53,689 nt of DNA from Mesotaenium endlicherianum (taxonomy: Eukaryota > Streptophyta > Zygnematophyceae > Zygnematales > Mesotaeniaceae). The notes under the pieces are model-generated. The model saw nothing but the letters and a program-made list of their open reading frames with translations. It was not told the DNA's origin and searched no databases. This document shows positions 9,683 to 21,490 of this stretch, one piece after another (the stretch's first letter is position 1; the number at the start of each line of letters is the position of its first letter). The position numbers and the translations under genes are program-made. Location: the NCBI GenBank assembly GCA_009602735.1, contig WELA01001736.1:40481-94169 (forward strand). The letters run 5' to 3'.

Positions 9683-11862
9683 TCATCCCCCTCCTCAAGA
9701 TGCGACGTCCTCGACGCATTTTGCAGATAACGCCTCAACTTACTCGTACGATGAGTCAAGTTGACCTCTGGCTCCCAAGTGTTGTCGTTTGCATGGTAGC
9801 CTTTTGACTTGACCAGATACTCTTGAACAAGTCGTTGACCTCGCTTGACTCGTCGATCGCCGACAATCGCCTCCACTTTATACTCCAATATATCATCGAT
9901 CTCGACCGGTGGTGACGGTACAGGTAGGCGTCCTGGATGTCCTTCATTCGGGTCAACGTATGGCCGCAAACAACTGACATGGAACACATCATGGATACGC
10001 CAGCCTGAAGGAAGTTCCAACTTGTAGGTCACTGGATTCACCTCCTTGAGCACTAGAAAGGGACCTGTAAACCGTGCCCGCAATTTCCTCTTGCCTGTGA
10101 AAGGTAGATTCTCTGTTGACAAGAGTACTTTGTCACCCACATGGTATGTCACTTTCCTCCTGTGCTTGTTGGCATACTTGACCTGTTCCTCCTGTGCCTT
10201 TCGAATACACGTCTTCGCCATATCCCAAGTCTTGGCCATCTGCTCCATAAAAACTTGTGTAGTAGGAACCTGAGTCTCCTTGGCCTTCTCCAACAAGATG
10301 TTCCCTGGATGATATACTTCTCTTCCATAAACCATAGCGAATGGTGACTGCTTGGTCGATCCCTGCATGCTGTTGTTGTAGGCAAACTCCAACCCTGGTA
10401 GCTTCTTGTCCCACTCCGAAGGTTCTTCCATAGGGAAACTCCTGAGCACCTCTTGCAGAGTTTCGTTGAGCCTCTCACTCTGCCCGTCTGTCTGAGGATG
10501 ATAGGAAGTGCTCATACTCAACTTGGTCTCCATCAAAGTAAACAATGACCGCCAAAAGTTGCTAGTAAACCGCGGATCCCGGCCTAAAACAATCATCTTC
10601 GGCAACCCATGTAGCTTGAAGATATGATCAAAGAATAGCCGTGCCACATCTGCTGCCGTAGAAGTCTCCTTCATGGGAATGAAGTGAGCCATCTTGCTGA
10701 GTCTATCAGACACAACCCATACTGCATCGTGCCCTTGACCACTGACTGGTAACGATGTGATGAAGTCCATAGCAATCTGCTCCCAAGGATACTCTGGAAT
10801 AGGCAGGGGCTGCAATGTACCTCCCTTCTTTTGATTTGGTGTCTTGTTTCTCTGGCACGCATCGCAACTCCTGATCCACTCCTCGATGTCCTTGTCCATA
10901 TTTCTCCAGTAGTATTCCCGCTTCAGCACGCTTGCCGTCTTCTCGCTTCCAAAGTGTCCAGCATATAAGCAATCATGATGCTCCGCAAGTAGTAAGTCTC
11001 GTAGCTCCTTGATGTCAGGTACCACCACTCTCTTGGAATCACCAAGATACCATATGCCGTCCTTCTTCTGCATACTCGAGTTGGACTCAGCTGCTCCACC
11101 ATCAGCAAACTGTGGGTCCTCCTCATAACCTCTCCGAAGCTTCTCCTTGAAGTCCATACTCTCTTTGATGACCGAGACAGTTGCAAGGTCACACCTTGTG
11201 GATAAAGCATCTGCAGGGTTGATCTTCCCAGGTAAATACTCAATCTTGTGGTCGAACTGTTGCAGAAATTCCATCCACCTTGCCTGTCTTGGTGTCAACG
11301 TTGGTTGCGTCATAATCTTCTCCAAGCTCTTGTGGTCGGTCTTGATGAACACCTTCCGACCGTCCACATAACATCGCCAAATCCTCAAAGCCTGGATAAT
11401 AGCCAACATGTCCCGCTCGTGTGCTGCATAGTTTCGCTCAGCACGACTCAACTTCCTGCTCTCATATGCCACAGGCTGCAATCCTTTGCCCTGGTCCTGA
11501 AGAAGAATGGCTCCCACTGCGAAATTTGATGCGTCCGTGATGATGGTGGAAGGAAGCTCTGGACTTGCAATTGCCAACACGAGTGCCTGTGTCAGCAGCT
11601 CCTTAATCTTCTCAAATGCTTGCTGCTCCTTGTCACCCCACAGCCACTTCTCCTGCTTCTTCAACATGTCCGTGAGCGGTGCACACACCTTGGCAAATCC
11701 TTGAATGAAACGTCGATAATAATTTGCCATGCCGAGGAAACTCCTGAGTTGATGAATATATCGCTTTGATACCAGATGAAAGGGGCAGAGTGCCCTAGTG
11801 AAAGCGTAGTAACTCACGAGGAAAAGAACTAGTTGCGATCCTACTAAAGAGTGCAGCGGCAT
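9670..11862 (-). CDS. Element B truncated pol: RNase H-integrase-chromodomain
   Basis: A single 730-codon frame. The first about 34 residues come from the 5' LTR and leader, because the deletion joins them to the RT thumb ([14 protein letters not shown], from about residue 38). Next are RNase H ([14 protein letters not shown], then KTDHKSLE), the integrase zinc finger (HHDCLYAGH, then CDACQR), the integrase core and a chromodomain (about residues 650-700, with SKGY where WKGY is usual). In the core the first Asp (MDFI) and the Glu (DGQSERLNE) are present, but the second catalytic Asp is Gly (VLGRDPRF instead of VSDRDPRF). Integration by this protein alone is therefore unlikely. The stop lies 13 bases inside the 3' LTR. 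Translation from the ATG in the LTR is unproven. Confidence 0.85.
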   Translation of the reverse strand: MPLHSLVGSQLVLFLVSYYAFTRALCPFHLVSKRYIHQLRSFLGMANYYRRFIQGFAKVCAPLTDMLKKQEKWLWGDKEQQAFEKIKELLTQALVLAIASPELPSTIITDASNFAVGAILLQDQGKGLQPVAYESRKLSRAERNYAAHERDMLAIIQALRIWRCYVDGRKVFIKTDHKSLEKIMTQPTLTPRQARWMEFLQQFDHKIEYLPGKINPADALSTRCDLATVSVIKESMDFKEKLRRGYEEDPQFADGGAAESNSSMQKKDGIWYLGDSKRVVVPDIKELRDLLLAEHHDCLYAGHFGSEKTASVLKREYYWRNMDKDIEEWIRSCDACQRNKTPNQKKGGTLQPLPIPEYPWEQIAMDFITSLPVSGQGHDAVWVVSDRLSKMAHFIPMKETSTAADVARLFFDHIFKLHGLPKMIVLGRDPRFTSNFWRSLFTLMETKLSMSTSYHPQTDGQSERLNETLQEVLRSFPMEEPSEWDKKLPGLEFAYNNSMQGSTKQSPFAMVYGREVYHPGNILLEKAKETQVPTTQVFMEQMAKTWDMAKTCIRKAQEEQVKYANKHRRKVTYHVGDKVLLSTENLPFTGKRKLRARFTGPFLVLKEVNPVTYKLELPSGWRIHDVFHVSCLRPYVDPNEGHPGRLPVPSPPVEIDDILEYKVEAIVGDRRVKRGQRLVQEYLVKSKGYHANDNTWEPEVNLTHRTSKLRRYLQNASRTSHLEEGDDVRS
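9683..9699 (-). other. Polypurine tract of element B
   Basis: On the minus strand CTTGAGGAGGGGGATGA ends exactly at the 3' LTR. It lies inside the coding frame of pol, whose stop codon is just inside the LTR. Confidence 0.85.
11763..11774 (-). other. Primer-binding site of element B
   Basis: On the minus strand TGGTATCAAAGC lies two bases inside the 5' LTR. It differs at one base from TGGTATCAGAGC, complementary to the 3' end of initiator tRNA-Met in plants. Confidence 0.88.
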
Positions 11863-12520
11863 ATTGCTAAGAAAGCTTAGGAAAATTACTTGACATTTTT
11901 AGTGGTAAGAAACTGCTCACAAATGGTGTAAGATGAAAGGCCTTGTCATTACAAACCCGTAAAAATTTACAGAAGTGAAAACTGATAAGAATCAAAGAAG
12001 TTATGCCTATTTATAATTTTCTGCCTAAGTGCTCCTCCCTAGGAGGAAGCTACAGATTTTCCCAAGTGTTCGTCGAATCGTCCCTTCCAGAATATTCGTG
12101 AGTAAGCCAGATCAGTCTAATCTGACGTGTCGGGCCAAATTGACGTCCGCATACATGCATCGACATTACTAGAATATTCTATCTTAGACGCGCTAGGCTA
12201 AACCGAAACTCCTAGGTAAATCGACCTAGTCGGCACTCCGCGTCAGCCGAACTTACGTGAAGGTTCGAGTTCACACTAACGGGCCAGATCGCTCGACGCT
12301 GTCGGTCAGTCCGACGGTCGCGCTCACCGCGGATTAAGGACAGTCGTCAACCGACCTCAAAACTAATTAAACTTCGGAAATCCATAACTCTCTCAATACT
12401 TGACCAAATTTGATGAACTTTATATCAAAATGACCACAAAAATGCACTCTATACTACTAAACAATCATAACATACTTTCATGAAACTCAAAAATGCACTT
12501 TATAAACCTATGACCTTACA
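11777..12520 (-). repeat. Element B 5' LTR
   Basis: 744 bp, TG/CA ends, about 95% identical by eye to 8940-9682. Many of the differences are transitions. Confidence 0.93.
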
Positions 12521-12525
12521 ATTGA
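12521..12525. repeat. Target-site duplication of B, right (ATTGA)
   Basis: ATTGA follows the CA end of B's 5' LTR and matches 8935-8939. Confidence 0.9.
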
Positions 12526-14390
12526 GAGGTCCGTCCATTGCCTTTTCGGGATTGGTAGTGGTTGGAGGAGTCCTCCCGCCTTTTGTGATGATGGCGTGAC
12601 TCTTTGGCATGTGTCACAGCTCTTGCAGTCCTCCTTGACTTGCTTAGACATGCCTAGCCAGCAATAAGTCCTGGTTAAAACGCCCGTAATATTTAGGATC
12701 CCAAAGTGTCCTTCAAAAGGATTGTCGTGTGCTTCTCGTAGAAGCAAGAGCCGGAGGTCTAAGTCATAAGGAACACAACTTTGGCCCGTGTCTTGCCTCA
12801 CCCAATAATTGCCTTTTTGCTTCTTGTATGGGTCCAAGGCTGCTTCTCTGTTCTTGTAGTAAGGGTCTCTTTTATAAGCGGCTGAACATTGAGCTTCCAG
12901 ATCTGTTTTCAGGGATGTCATCATTGCGTTTAATTGCAGTCTTGAGAGGGGGTCAGACGGGTTTGTCTTGCCGGGCTGGTACTGAATTGTGATGTTGTAT
13001 TGTTGCAAGTATCCACTCCATCTTGCTTGTCTCCGTGAGAGATACGGGTGCGTCTGGAGGTGCTTCAACGCCTCGTGGTCCGTAGTGACCAGCACCTTGC
13101 GTCCTTCAACGTAGCAGCGCCAAACCTTCAAGGCATGTACAATCGCCAACGCCTCTCACTCTGTGGTTGTATAATTTTGCTCGACTGGATATAGCTTCCT
13201 TGACTTGTAGGCTTTTGTTGCAGTCCCTTGCCTTGGTCTTGAAGTAAGAGTGCTCTTATTGCATAGGAAGATGCATCGGTGATGACGTGGAAGGGCCAAT
13301 CTGCGTTTGGACTTGGGAGTGTGAGCACCGGGGATATCGTCAATCTTTGCTTCAGTTGTTGAAATGCTTCCTCCTCTTTCTTGGTCCGAACGTATGGCTT
13401 GTCCTTCTTGAGTTGATCCGTGAGGGGGCCTGCTATGTGCGAGAAGCTCTGGATGAATCTCCTGTACCAATTGGTAAATTCCAAGAATGATTGGAGTTCT
13501 TTCTTGGTCGTGGGGATTGGCCATTCCTCCACCACCGTGGTCTTCTTGGGGTCCATCTTGATGCCATCAGCAGTCACGTTTAGACCTAGGAACTCCACTT
13601 CTTGTTTGGCAAACTCGCACTTTAACTCCTTTGCAAATAGCTTGTTTTGCTTCAAATTCAAAGGACTTTTTTCAAGTGTCTTGCATGCTCTTCAAAGGTC
13701 TTGCTATAGATAAGGATGTCATCGATGAATACCACCACAAATCTGTCCAACATGGGCTGAAATTTGGTGTTCATCATAGTCATGAAAGTTGCTGGCGCGT
13801 TGGTGAGTCCCAATGGCAGGACCATGAACTCAAAATGACATATCTTGTCCTAAACGCCGTTTTCTCTATGTCAGGTTCAGCAATGCGAATCTGGTGGTAG
13901 CCGCTTCTGAAGTCCACCTTCGTGAAGTTCTTGGCTCCAACCAACCGGTCCATAAGCTCATCCATGCGCGGCAGCGAGTATCTGGATATTCTAGATTGCG
14001 CGCAAAATACAGATTCTTGAAGTGATGTCATTCTTGATCTTGATAGTACCGTCTCTCCAATCAACTTGGGGGTTGTGCTTGTGACCAAGGCGTCCCTAGG
14101 ATGATGTCGTACTTGCCCAATTGCATGGGAGAAAACACTACTGTATCCTTGAAGGACTTGATAGAGAGTGACAAGGGGTACGACTTCTTGGAAGGGGTAG
14201 CATAGAAGAATCCGTCGGGCATCATAATCTCCTTGTCGTGGTCAAGAGTTCGCATAGTAATACCGTGCTTGGTGGCAAATTTGCAACGATGAAGTTGCCT
14301 TGAGCTCCGCTATCCACCAAGATGTGGACCTTCTCTCCTCCAAGGTAACCTCTCAAACTCATTGGGGCTGGAACGTCGTCTTCAACGAGG
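12526..14390 (-). pseudogene. Element C protease-RT-RNase H-integrase zinc, broken
   Basis: From high to low coordinates: an aspartic protease (ILVDSGAQGNFI, later YDIILGTPW), RT fingers and palm ([15 protein letters not shown], then [13 protein letters not shown] at about 13720), the thumb (FLEFTNWYRRF), RNase H (VITDASSYAIRALL, then TTDHEALKHL) and the integrase zinc finger (CKSCDTCQR). At least three frame changes occur, between the frames ending near 14061, 13780 and 13128. RNase H is also split near 13140. The catalytic FIDD of RT is intact, but this copy cannot make a full polyprotein. B interrupts it at 12525 and D at 14391-14395. Confidence 0.88.
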
Positions 14391-14395
14391 GTCTC
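14391..14395. repeat. Target-site duplication of D, left (GTCTC)
   Basis: GTCTC directly precedes D's left LTR and matches 22211-22215. Confidence 0.9.
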
Positions 14396-15112
14396 TGAAA
14401 TGAATCGACTTACCAAATAGGCGATTAACAATTAATAAAGATCTTTATATCAGCAAGTAATCTTTATGGATTTTCCGTTTCTTGGTCAAACGGCAAAAGG
14501 ACAACACACTAGCAGTGAACAATACTCGTAAGTCAAATGCGAGTAAACTAGCATCAATAATGCAATCAGTAAAACTCATACATAAGCAAGGTTCGAAGAC
14601 TGTGCGTATCAATAGCTTCTCGCCTTGGATTCAGATCTCTCAGTAAGCTGTACAAGAGAGTTGGCCTCGTTCCCGAATGCCGAACTCGAGAGCAATGCCT
14701 AGCATATGTACATGGAATGAGTTTATTGTTCAACGGCCAGTGCGATGGCACCGCCTACCCGGGAGTTAACCACGTTGGTAGGACCTCGGTTAACCAAATC
14801 CACCGCCATCTCCCATCATCCCGAATCGCCATCCATCATAGGGATGTCATCTGGCCATTCATCTAGCATATCACACTTAGATGTATATTGAGGCAGTTTG
14901 CTGCTACCGAGTACGGAAGTCAGCTGGCTGTCAAAGAATGTGTCAGCAAGCTGACTTAAGTTGACTTCAGCCTGCTGCTTCCGGCTGAGTCATTAAACTG
15001 ATTATTTTATAAGTCCAGCAGACTCAATATTAACTAAAGTTCAGCAGGCTGAACATGATTAACTATTAGATTTAAATGAATATTATATCTACTAATATAC
15101 TGATTCATTACA
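14396..15112 (-). repeat. Element D 3' LTR
   Basis: 717 bp, TG at 14396 and CA at 15112. It pairs with 21491-22210 by near identity along the whole length, with small indels. Confidence 0.93.
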
Positions 15113-15125
15113 ATTCCTCCAACTT
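15113..15125 (-). other. Polypurine tract of element D
   Basis: On the minus strand AAGTTGGAGGAAT directly precedes the 3' LTR. Confidence 0.7.
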
Positions 15126-15223
15126 AACTTGTTGTCGCCTCGACAACATTAAACTGCAGAAGTGTTAAATAAGGGAACTGAACCTGACCAGCCTCCCTCA
15201 CTGACTGCCCTTTAGCCTGTCAC

Positions 15224-15718
15224 CTAGGGGGTTGTTCCTGGGGCTCCAGGATCAAGAGATCTGGACCTAGATCTGGACAGCCCTCTAGTTCTGTCAGCTG
15301 GCCTTCTAAAGAATCCCGTTTGTTCTAAAGTTGGACCTCGAGGGGAATAAAGGATGGTAGCCTGCTCTTCACCCACTTGGGTGTTGATCCCCACATAGAC
15401 AGGCATTCCAGTAGGATGCTGAAATACATTGGCAAGAGGTACATGTCCCGGAGCGAAGGGGGAGGCCGCCATACCTCTGGCCACCCCGCGTGGCCCTCTT
15501 CTGAAACCCCTGTCCTCTGGGGATTTCTGCCTGTGTCTGCTGCAAATTACAGTCAGATCAGCTTCTTCCCCTGCTTGGGCAGGTGGGCTGGGAGAGCGAG
15601 TGCGGGGTCCAATTGCCTTCTGGTATTGCTCCATTGTCCCCCTGGCTTCTTCTGCCTTGCGCTTCTTGTCCTCCTTTTGTGTGGTGGGAGCCATTCTGCA
15701 CATGTAACCAGGGCACAA
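15224..15718 (-). CDS. Extra ORF of element D, 3' of pol
   Basis: The ORF is 164 aa, lies after the integrase-chromodomain and before the polypurine tract, and is uninterrupted although gag and pol around it carry stops. It has a Lys/Glu-rich start (KEDKKRKAEEAR), a middle with VPLANVFQHPTGMPVYVGIN, and a basic Arg/Ser-rich end (TRGLSRSRSRSL). I see no transmembrane segment, zinc finger or signal peptide, so it does not look like an envelope. The basic, SR-like tail would suit RNA or nucleocapsid binding, but that is inference. I do not recognise the family. Confidence 0.55.
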   Translation of the reverse strand: MCPGYMCRMAPTTQKEDKKRKAEEARGTMEQYQKAIGPRTRSPSPPAQAGEEADLTVICSRHRQKSPEDRGFRRGPRGVARGMAASPFAPGHVPLANVFQHPTGMPVYVGINTQVGEEQATILYSPRGPTLEQTGFFRRPADRTRGLSRSRSRSLDPGAPGTTP

Positions 15719-16119
15719 GTTAGTAGGATATCGAGCTTTATCCTAGAAATTGCAGGAAGGGAGTAAGTTCGTATCAGTATGGTATATTCGTTCCTGTTTA
15801 TCTTACAAGGTGCTTGCTAGGAGTTGACGTAGTTGCGGTGCGCTAGACATAAACATATGAATGTGTTTACAGGTGTGTTAAGTGATGTATGGCTGTGCGA
15901 GGCCCTTTTTCCTTTCGCTACAGGTGCTTTATGTGGGCCAGGCTGGCCCCTCCGTCACTATGTTGACACTTGGGGTTCACATAACTGTCCCTAACTGTCC
16001 CTTTTTCGCTCTCGCACACTAACTGTCTTATATTTTCCCCTCTAACTTAAATGGAGACAGGATTGCCTGTCACCTGCCCGTGTCAACTGAAATTACTGTT
16101 AAGGAGGTGCTCCAACCGC

Positions 16120-19100
16120 CCGAAGGTGGAATTGTTTCAACGCCCATTTGGCATTAGTCAAATAATCTTTAAATTCCTAAGTGTCCCCAGAGGCATCGTA
16201 ACCCTTCCATCAAATGAGGTACTTCATGACATATTTAGAGGATCGACGGACCGAGCGAGCGTCTAAAATCTCCTCAACCTCATATTTCTCAGGGTCGCCG
16301 TCCAGGACAGCGGGGATCGGTCCCGGTTGGACAGTTAACCGACCTGTGAACAGTGTATCACCTTTGATGTAGGGTTCCAGGAAGGAGACATTAAAGACCG
16401 GATGACCCTTGTATTCAGCTGACAAGTTCAATTTGTAAGCGTTCTGACCGACACGACGCACCACCAAATATGGACCGACCCAGACAGGGCCAAGCTTTTT
16501 CTTGACCACACCAGGGAGGTACAGGTGCTGAGAATGTAGTTTGACCAAATCGCCTTTAGAAAAGGTCAGTTCGCGACGGTGCTGATTAGCGTACTTTTGT
16601 TGGTTTTCTTGGGCTCTGTGCAGATTCTGCTGGAATTCTGATTGGGTGTCAGCAAAGTCCTGAGTTAACTGGAGGGAGAGCGGATTGTCAATCCTTTCAA
16701 GGTGAGTTAAAGACTCCCCTAGGACATCTAAAGGAGACTTAGGGACTCTACCCAGGCTTAGTTCAAAAGGAGTCTTGCCCGTTGACGCGTGCGCCGCACT
16801 GTTGACCGCAAACTGGATTTGAGGTAACAGGTCATCCCAATTATCTTGTTTTTGGTTAATATAAGCTCTCAGTACTTCTTCCAGAACTTGGTTAGTTCTC
16901 TCAGTCTGCCCATCAGTCTGAGGTTGTTTGTTGTGCTGAGCAGCTGTGTGACTCCCGTTAAAGTCCTCCAGAACTTAGAGGTAAATTTTGAGTCTCTGTC
17001 TGAGATTATATTAGAGGATAGCCCATGTTGGCATACTACATGGTTGTATAACTGTCTCGCTGTTTCGAGTGCAGTTACTTTGACAATTGTGGGGATGAAA
17101 ATGACCATTTTTGTCAGTTTATCCACGACTATTAGTATCGAATCATGCCCATTGGCAGTTCATGGTAGTGTGACCACCCAGTCCATGGATATCATTTCCC
17201 AGCGATCAGCTGGGATGGGCAGCGGTTGTAAGAGGCCCCCCGGTGGTGTGTGCCTTGACTTATTCTTTTGACACTGGTCACAGGACTTAACGTATTTCAA
17301 GACCTCCCGAGGTAATCCCTCCCAATGATAATGTTTTGCCAGTTTGCCAACAGTTTTGGCCTGCCCCAAATGCCCACCCAGTAAACTGTCATGTGCTTGA
17401 CTCGATAAAAGGGACCTTATTTCCACGTTATTAGGAATGACTAGCTTCAGCCTGCCTGAAGTGATTTTAGTCACCCAGACCCCTCCCTTAAGCTTATACC
17501 CGAGTGCAGTAGCACGACACACACCAGTAGTGGGGCTGGGCTCAAATGTTGGATCAGAAAGGTAGGCTTTCCTAAGTTGTTCAAGGAAGGACTTTTTTAC
17601 CTTTAGTGAAGTGAGTGCACACAGGACTTTATCTACAGCATGCTCACTAAAGTTCCTTTCTTGCAAGTCAGGTCTTCTAGAGAGTGCATTAGCAGGATTC
17701 AACTTCCCTGATTTGTAGTCGATCTGGACTTGGAACTGCTCCAGCATCTGGCTCCAGCGGTTCTCCCTCCTCGACAGCTTGGACTTCTTCTGAAAGTGGG
17801 TCAGAGCTAGATGATCTGTAATCACCTTAAAAGCTTTACCATGTAAGTATGCTCTCCACTNNNNNNNNNNNNNNNNNNNNNNNNNNNNNNNNNNNNNNNN
17901 NNNNNNNNNNNNNNNNNNNNNNNNNNNNNNNNNNNNNNNNNNNNNNNNNNNNNNNNNNNNNNNNNNNNNNNNNNNNNNNNNNNNNNNNNNNNNNNNNNNN
18001 NNNNNNNNNNNNNNNNNNNNNNNNNNNNNNNNNNNNNNNNNNNNNNNNNNNNNNNNNNNNNNNNNNNNNNNNNNNNNNNNNNNNNNNNNNNNNNNNNNNN
18101 NNNNNNNNNNNNNNNNNNNNNNNNNNNNNNNNNNNNNNNNNNNNNNNNNNNNNNNNNNNNNNNNNNNNNNNNNNNNNNNNNNNNNNNNNNNNNNNNNNNN
18201 NNNNNNNNNNNNNNNNNNNNNNNNNNNNNNNNNNNNNNNNNNNNNNNNNNNNNNNNNNNNNNNNNNNNNNNNNNAGAATAATTCTCAANAGTCAGTTTAC
18301 TGGCCTTTGTAGAATAATTCTCAATAAATCTCCTATAGTAGTTAGCCAACCCGAGGAAGGATCTAACTTCAGAGACAGACTGTGGTACTGGCCAGTCCCT
18401 TATGGTTTGGACTTTCGTAGGATCCACACTGATACCTTCTTTGCTGACAATGTCGCCTAAGAATTCAATGCTTTCTTTAAAGAAATCACACTTGCTCATT
18501 TTAGCATATAAGTGATTTCTTCTCAGAGTGTCCTGGACTGTCTTTAAGTGTTCAGCGTGCTGAGCTTCATCTCTAGAGAAAATTAAAATATCATCCAGGA
18601 AAACTTGCACAACCTTATCCAAATAAGGTTTGAAAATGTCATTCATAGCACCCATGAAGGTCGCAGGAGCATTAGTTAGTCCAAATGGCATCACGTTTAT
18701 AATGGTCATAACGTGTGCGGAAGGCAGTCTTGTGTTCATCCCCCTCAGCAATTCTGATTTGATGGTAACCACTCTTGAGATCTATCTAACTGAACACCTT
18801 AGCACCAGACAGGGTATCAAGCAAGTCCTCGATTCTGGGTAAATCATACTTGTTCTTTACTGTAATTCTGTTCAGAGCTCTGTAATCCACACACATCCGC
18901 ATACTGCCATGCTTTTTCTTAACAAATAGGATCGGTGCGCCGTAAGGTGAGTTACTGGGAGAAATATAACCATTTTCCTCAAGCTCTGCAATTTGTGTTT
19001 TCAACTCCTCGCTCTCCACGTAAGACAAGCCATAAGTGCGTTGCCAGGGTGGTTGACTCCCAGATAATAAATCCATCCTATGATCTACTTCCCTCTTAGG

Positions 19101-20089
19101 GGGTAGTCCTGGAGGCATATTAAATACATCCGTGTACTGAGCAACAATTTTTGCAGCAGTAGGGTGCTCCGGAGGGCTTACCTTTTTCTCCACCACTTCT
19201 TCAGGTTGAGGAGGTACCTCTCTTAGCAGCAGACAGAACATTCTGTCTTCCTTCTGGTTCCAGCTTTTGACGAACTCCATTGCATTCAGCAACTTGCATC
19301 CTTCTGGAAGCCTCTTCTTTTCCTTCAGTTTCCATCCACACAGGACAAGAGGAAGAGCACTGGTGGGTGCCAAGTTGGTCTGCCCATCACTGGCTCCTCT
19401 CACTTTAACTGTACCTCTGCTCCAACACACTTCAGCTTGATGTCTATTAAGCCAGGACCTGCCTAGCACGAGATCATAAAAGCCAGTGTTGAGTACCTCA
19501 AATGTAAGCGTTTCTGTTAGAACTGCATTGCCAGAACCTTACTGGACCTCAATAGGCTTGGTTATAACTCCTCCCGGGATACTTGAGGCATCTCCAAGGA
19601 ATAGTTTTCTATTCCCTTGGGTGAAGTAGGCAGCCTTAGCCGCTTAACTAAGTTCTTATGGATAAAAGTATGTGACGCCCCTCCGTCAACAAATGCCCTC
19701 ACCTTCCTACCTGCAATCATGCAATGCAGTAGGATAGGGGGGACTGTCTTAGCCTGACTTTTGCATTGTTCTCCTGACGTAGCAAAGAAATGTTGGACAT
19801 CAAGTGGAACAAGAGCATCCAGAGAGTGCACTCTCTGAACGTCTATATTGCTGATGGTCTCCTTTATCTGGTTGTCAGGCATGCATAGTGAATCCAGTTC
19901 AGCAGGACCCATAATACCTGCTACGAGGGCAGCTAGTGACGACTCACTATCTCTAGCATCCTGACAGTCAGTAGACTGGATTACTGACTGTTGCTGTCTT
20001 TTAAAGGCTGGTCTTTTCTCTCGACCTTCGGAAGGTGCTTGTTTGGACACTGCTCTCTGAAGTGACCTGGCTGCTGGCAATGGAAGCAA
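16120..20089 (-). pseudogene. Element D protease-RT-RNase H-integrase-chromodomain
   Basis: Downward from 20089: protease (FVDGGASHTFIHK, about 19700), RT ([12 protein letters not shown], then [12 protein letters not shown] and [10 protein letters not shown]), RNase H (partly in the gap), integrase zinc (CDQCQKNK at about 17270), integrase core (DKLTKMVIFIP, then IISDRDSKFTS) and the tail (VKLHSQHLYLPG). A chromodomain (YEVEEILDARSV) is cut by TGA in YLI-stop-WKGY and by a second stop near 16180. A TAG lies in VFS-stop-IDLKSGY near 18787, a frameshift near 18710, and the integrase core is shifted near 16970. This copy is dead. Confidence 0.87.
17861..18274. other. Assembly gap (414 N)
   Basis: A run of N within RT of element D. 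A further single N at 18289 is flanked on both sides by AGAATAATTCTCAA, so the gap edge itself is probably misassembled. Confidence 0.98.
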
Positions 20090-21456
20090 ATCGATTTTGA
20101 TGAGGCTGGTCTTGGCTTAGTCTTACCACCACCTCTTCCATAGCCGCCTCGAGACAAATCACCTCTCCCTCGGGACTGAATAGCATTGTACTCATACCCA
20201 TATTCATCACCCTGATCATCCTCAGCCTGGTCTCCTTCAACTGCATTGTAGGAACCGTGGGGCTTTTTGACAACCTTAGACACCAAAGCATTACTCTGGC
20301 GCTCGTGATTGAACTGCTGCTGATCCCAGGCGTCAGCATCCTGAATCTAGTCAGCCAATTTCTCATACTTCTTCTCAGCAAAATGACCAGAGACTTCGGA
20401 TTTCAAGCCATACCTGAAGTATGCTATCCTATACCGTTCTGGCAAGTCTGGCTGTTTCATCATGTTCTCCTGGAACTTTTGAGCAAACTCAGCAACTGAA
20501 GTGGTCTGCTTCAGTGTTAGGGAGATCATCGCATAGATAGCTTTCTCCTGCTGGTTGATGACATCAAACTTCTCATGCAACTTCTCGATAAACTCTACCC
20601 ACGTAGAGTCACCGAGTTGCTGAGCCTTACGCTCTCCTTTCCAGTAAAGCCACCAGTTTGCGGCACTGCCTTTCAGTAGCGCACCGGTGTGCCTGACCTT
20701 CTCGTAATCTTGCAGTTCTGGGTAGTTCTCCAGCCACTGTTCAACATCCGCGAGAAACTTGATCAGGTAATATTTTATGTTTCCCTCAGGATCATAGTCC
20801 TGGGGAGGTTCTGGCTTGGGCTTACTAGGCCCTCTGCCAACACCACTAGTGGTTTGAGACTCCATTTGGTCTCTGTCCCGCAGTTGAGACATTATGATTC
20901 TTTTGTCCTCCTGTTGGGACTGATACATGGTCGCCGTTTGCGACTGCATTTGAACGAACAATGCTCCCAAGTCTACACTCTGGGGTGGTAGTCTAGCAAA
21001 TGCAGCAGCAGCATTGGCATCTACTCGCTGAGTAGTGTCCTCAACAGTCCCTCTCGCTCCTGCAGCAGCAATTCCTGCCGCATTCAGCCGGTCACGTATT
21101 TGACCTAGGGGTACATTGAGTTATACAGCAGGAGGTGGGTTCAGGACATTGGCCCTGGATGCCATAAGTTCTTCAACCGTGCGCTCGTCAGCGGGCTGTC
21201 CTTCCCTCCTTTCTGTATCTACATCAGCCTTTGCTAATTGTTCAGCTAATTTGGCTCTCTCCTCCTCAGCTTGCTGTGCTGCAACTGCGGCAATAGCAGC
21301 TGCCTCATCTGCAGCCTCTCTAGCTGCAGTATCTGCCACTGCTTCAGAATAGGTACAGGTTCCCGCTACATGGCTTTCCGCCTGGTTTTCGACATTCTCG
21401 TTATCCTGGTTCTCCATGTCTCGGGAGTTGCTAGTTTGAGACCTTGTCCTTACCAT
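19981..21456 (-). pseudogene. Element D gag
   Basis: The frame begins MVRTRSQTSN at 21456, has an Ala/Glu-rich helical part, and meets a stop at about 21121. It reopens through a capsid-like section (NIKYYLIKFLADVEQWL, then CA-like helices to 20347), meets another stop, and ends with a nucleocapsid region carrying a canonical CCHC knuckle (CFHCQQPGHFREQC at about 20090-20050). The family packages element RNA. The two internal stops are single-codon lesions, so the gag of this copy is not translatable in full. Confidence 0.85.
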
Positions 21457-21477
21457 ACAAAGAAGACTGTGATAACT

Positions 21478-21489
21478 GCTCCGATACCA
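21478..21489 (-). other. Primer-binding site of element D
   Basis: On the minus strand TGGTATCGGAGC, one base after the 5' LTR. It matches the initiator tRNA-Met type with one change. Confidence 0.88.
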
Positions 21490-21490
21490 C

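Larger units (their letters stand above)
8940..12520 (-). mobile_element. Element B: internally deleted chromovirus
   Basis: The 3,581-bp insert has two LTRs with TG/CA ends, a 5-bp target-site duplication, a plant-type primer-binding site and a purine-rich primer. The internal part lacks gag, protease and nearly all of RT: the leader after the primer site runs straight into the RT thumb. RNase H, integrase and chromodomain remain in one open frame. The LTRs differ at about 40 of about 744 positions by my count by eye (near 95% identity). It is a non-autonomous derivative inserted into element C's integrase. Confidence 0.92.

Noticed and set aside
14566..14751. Small frames inside the LTRs of D, also at 21697-21963
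   Set aside because: They occur in both LTRs as non-conserved frames and are explained by the repeat itself.
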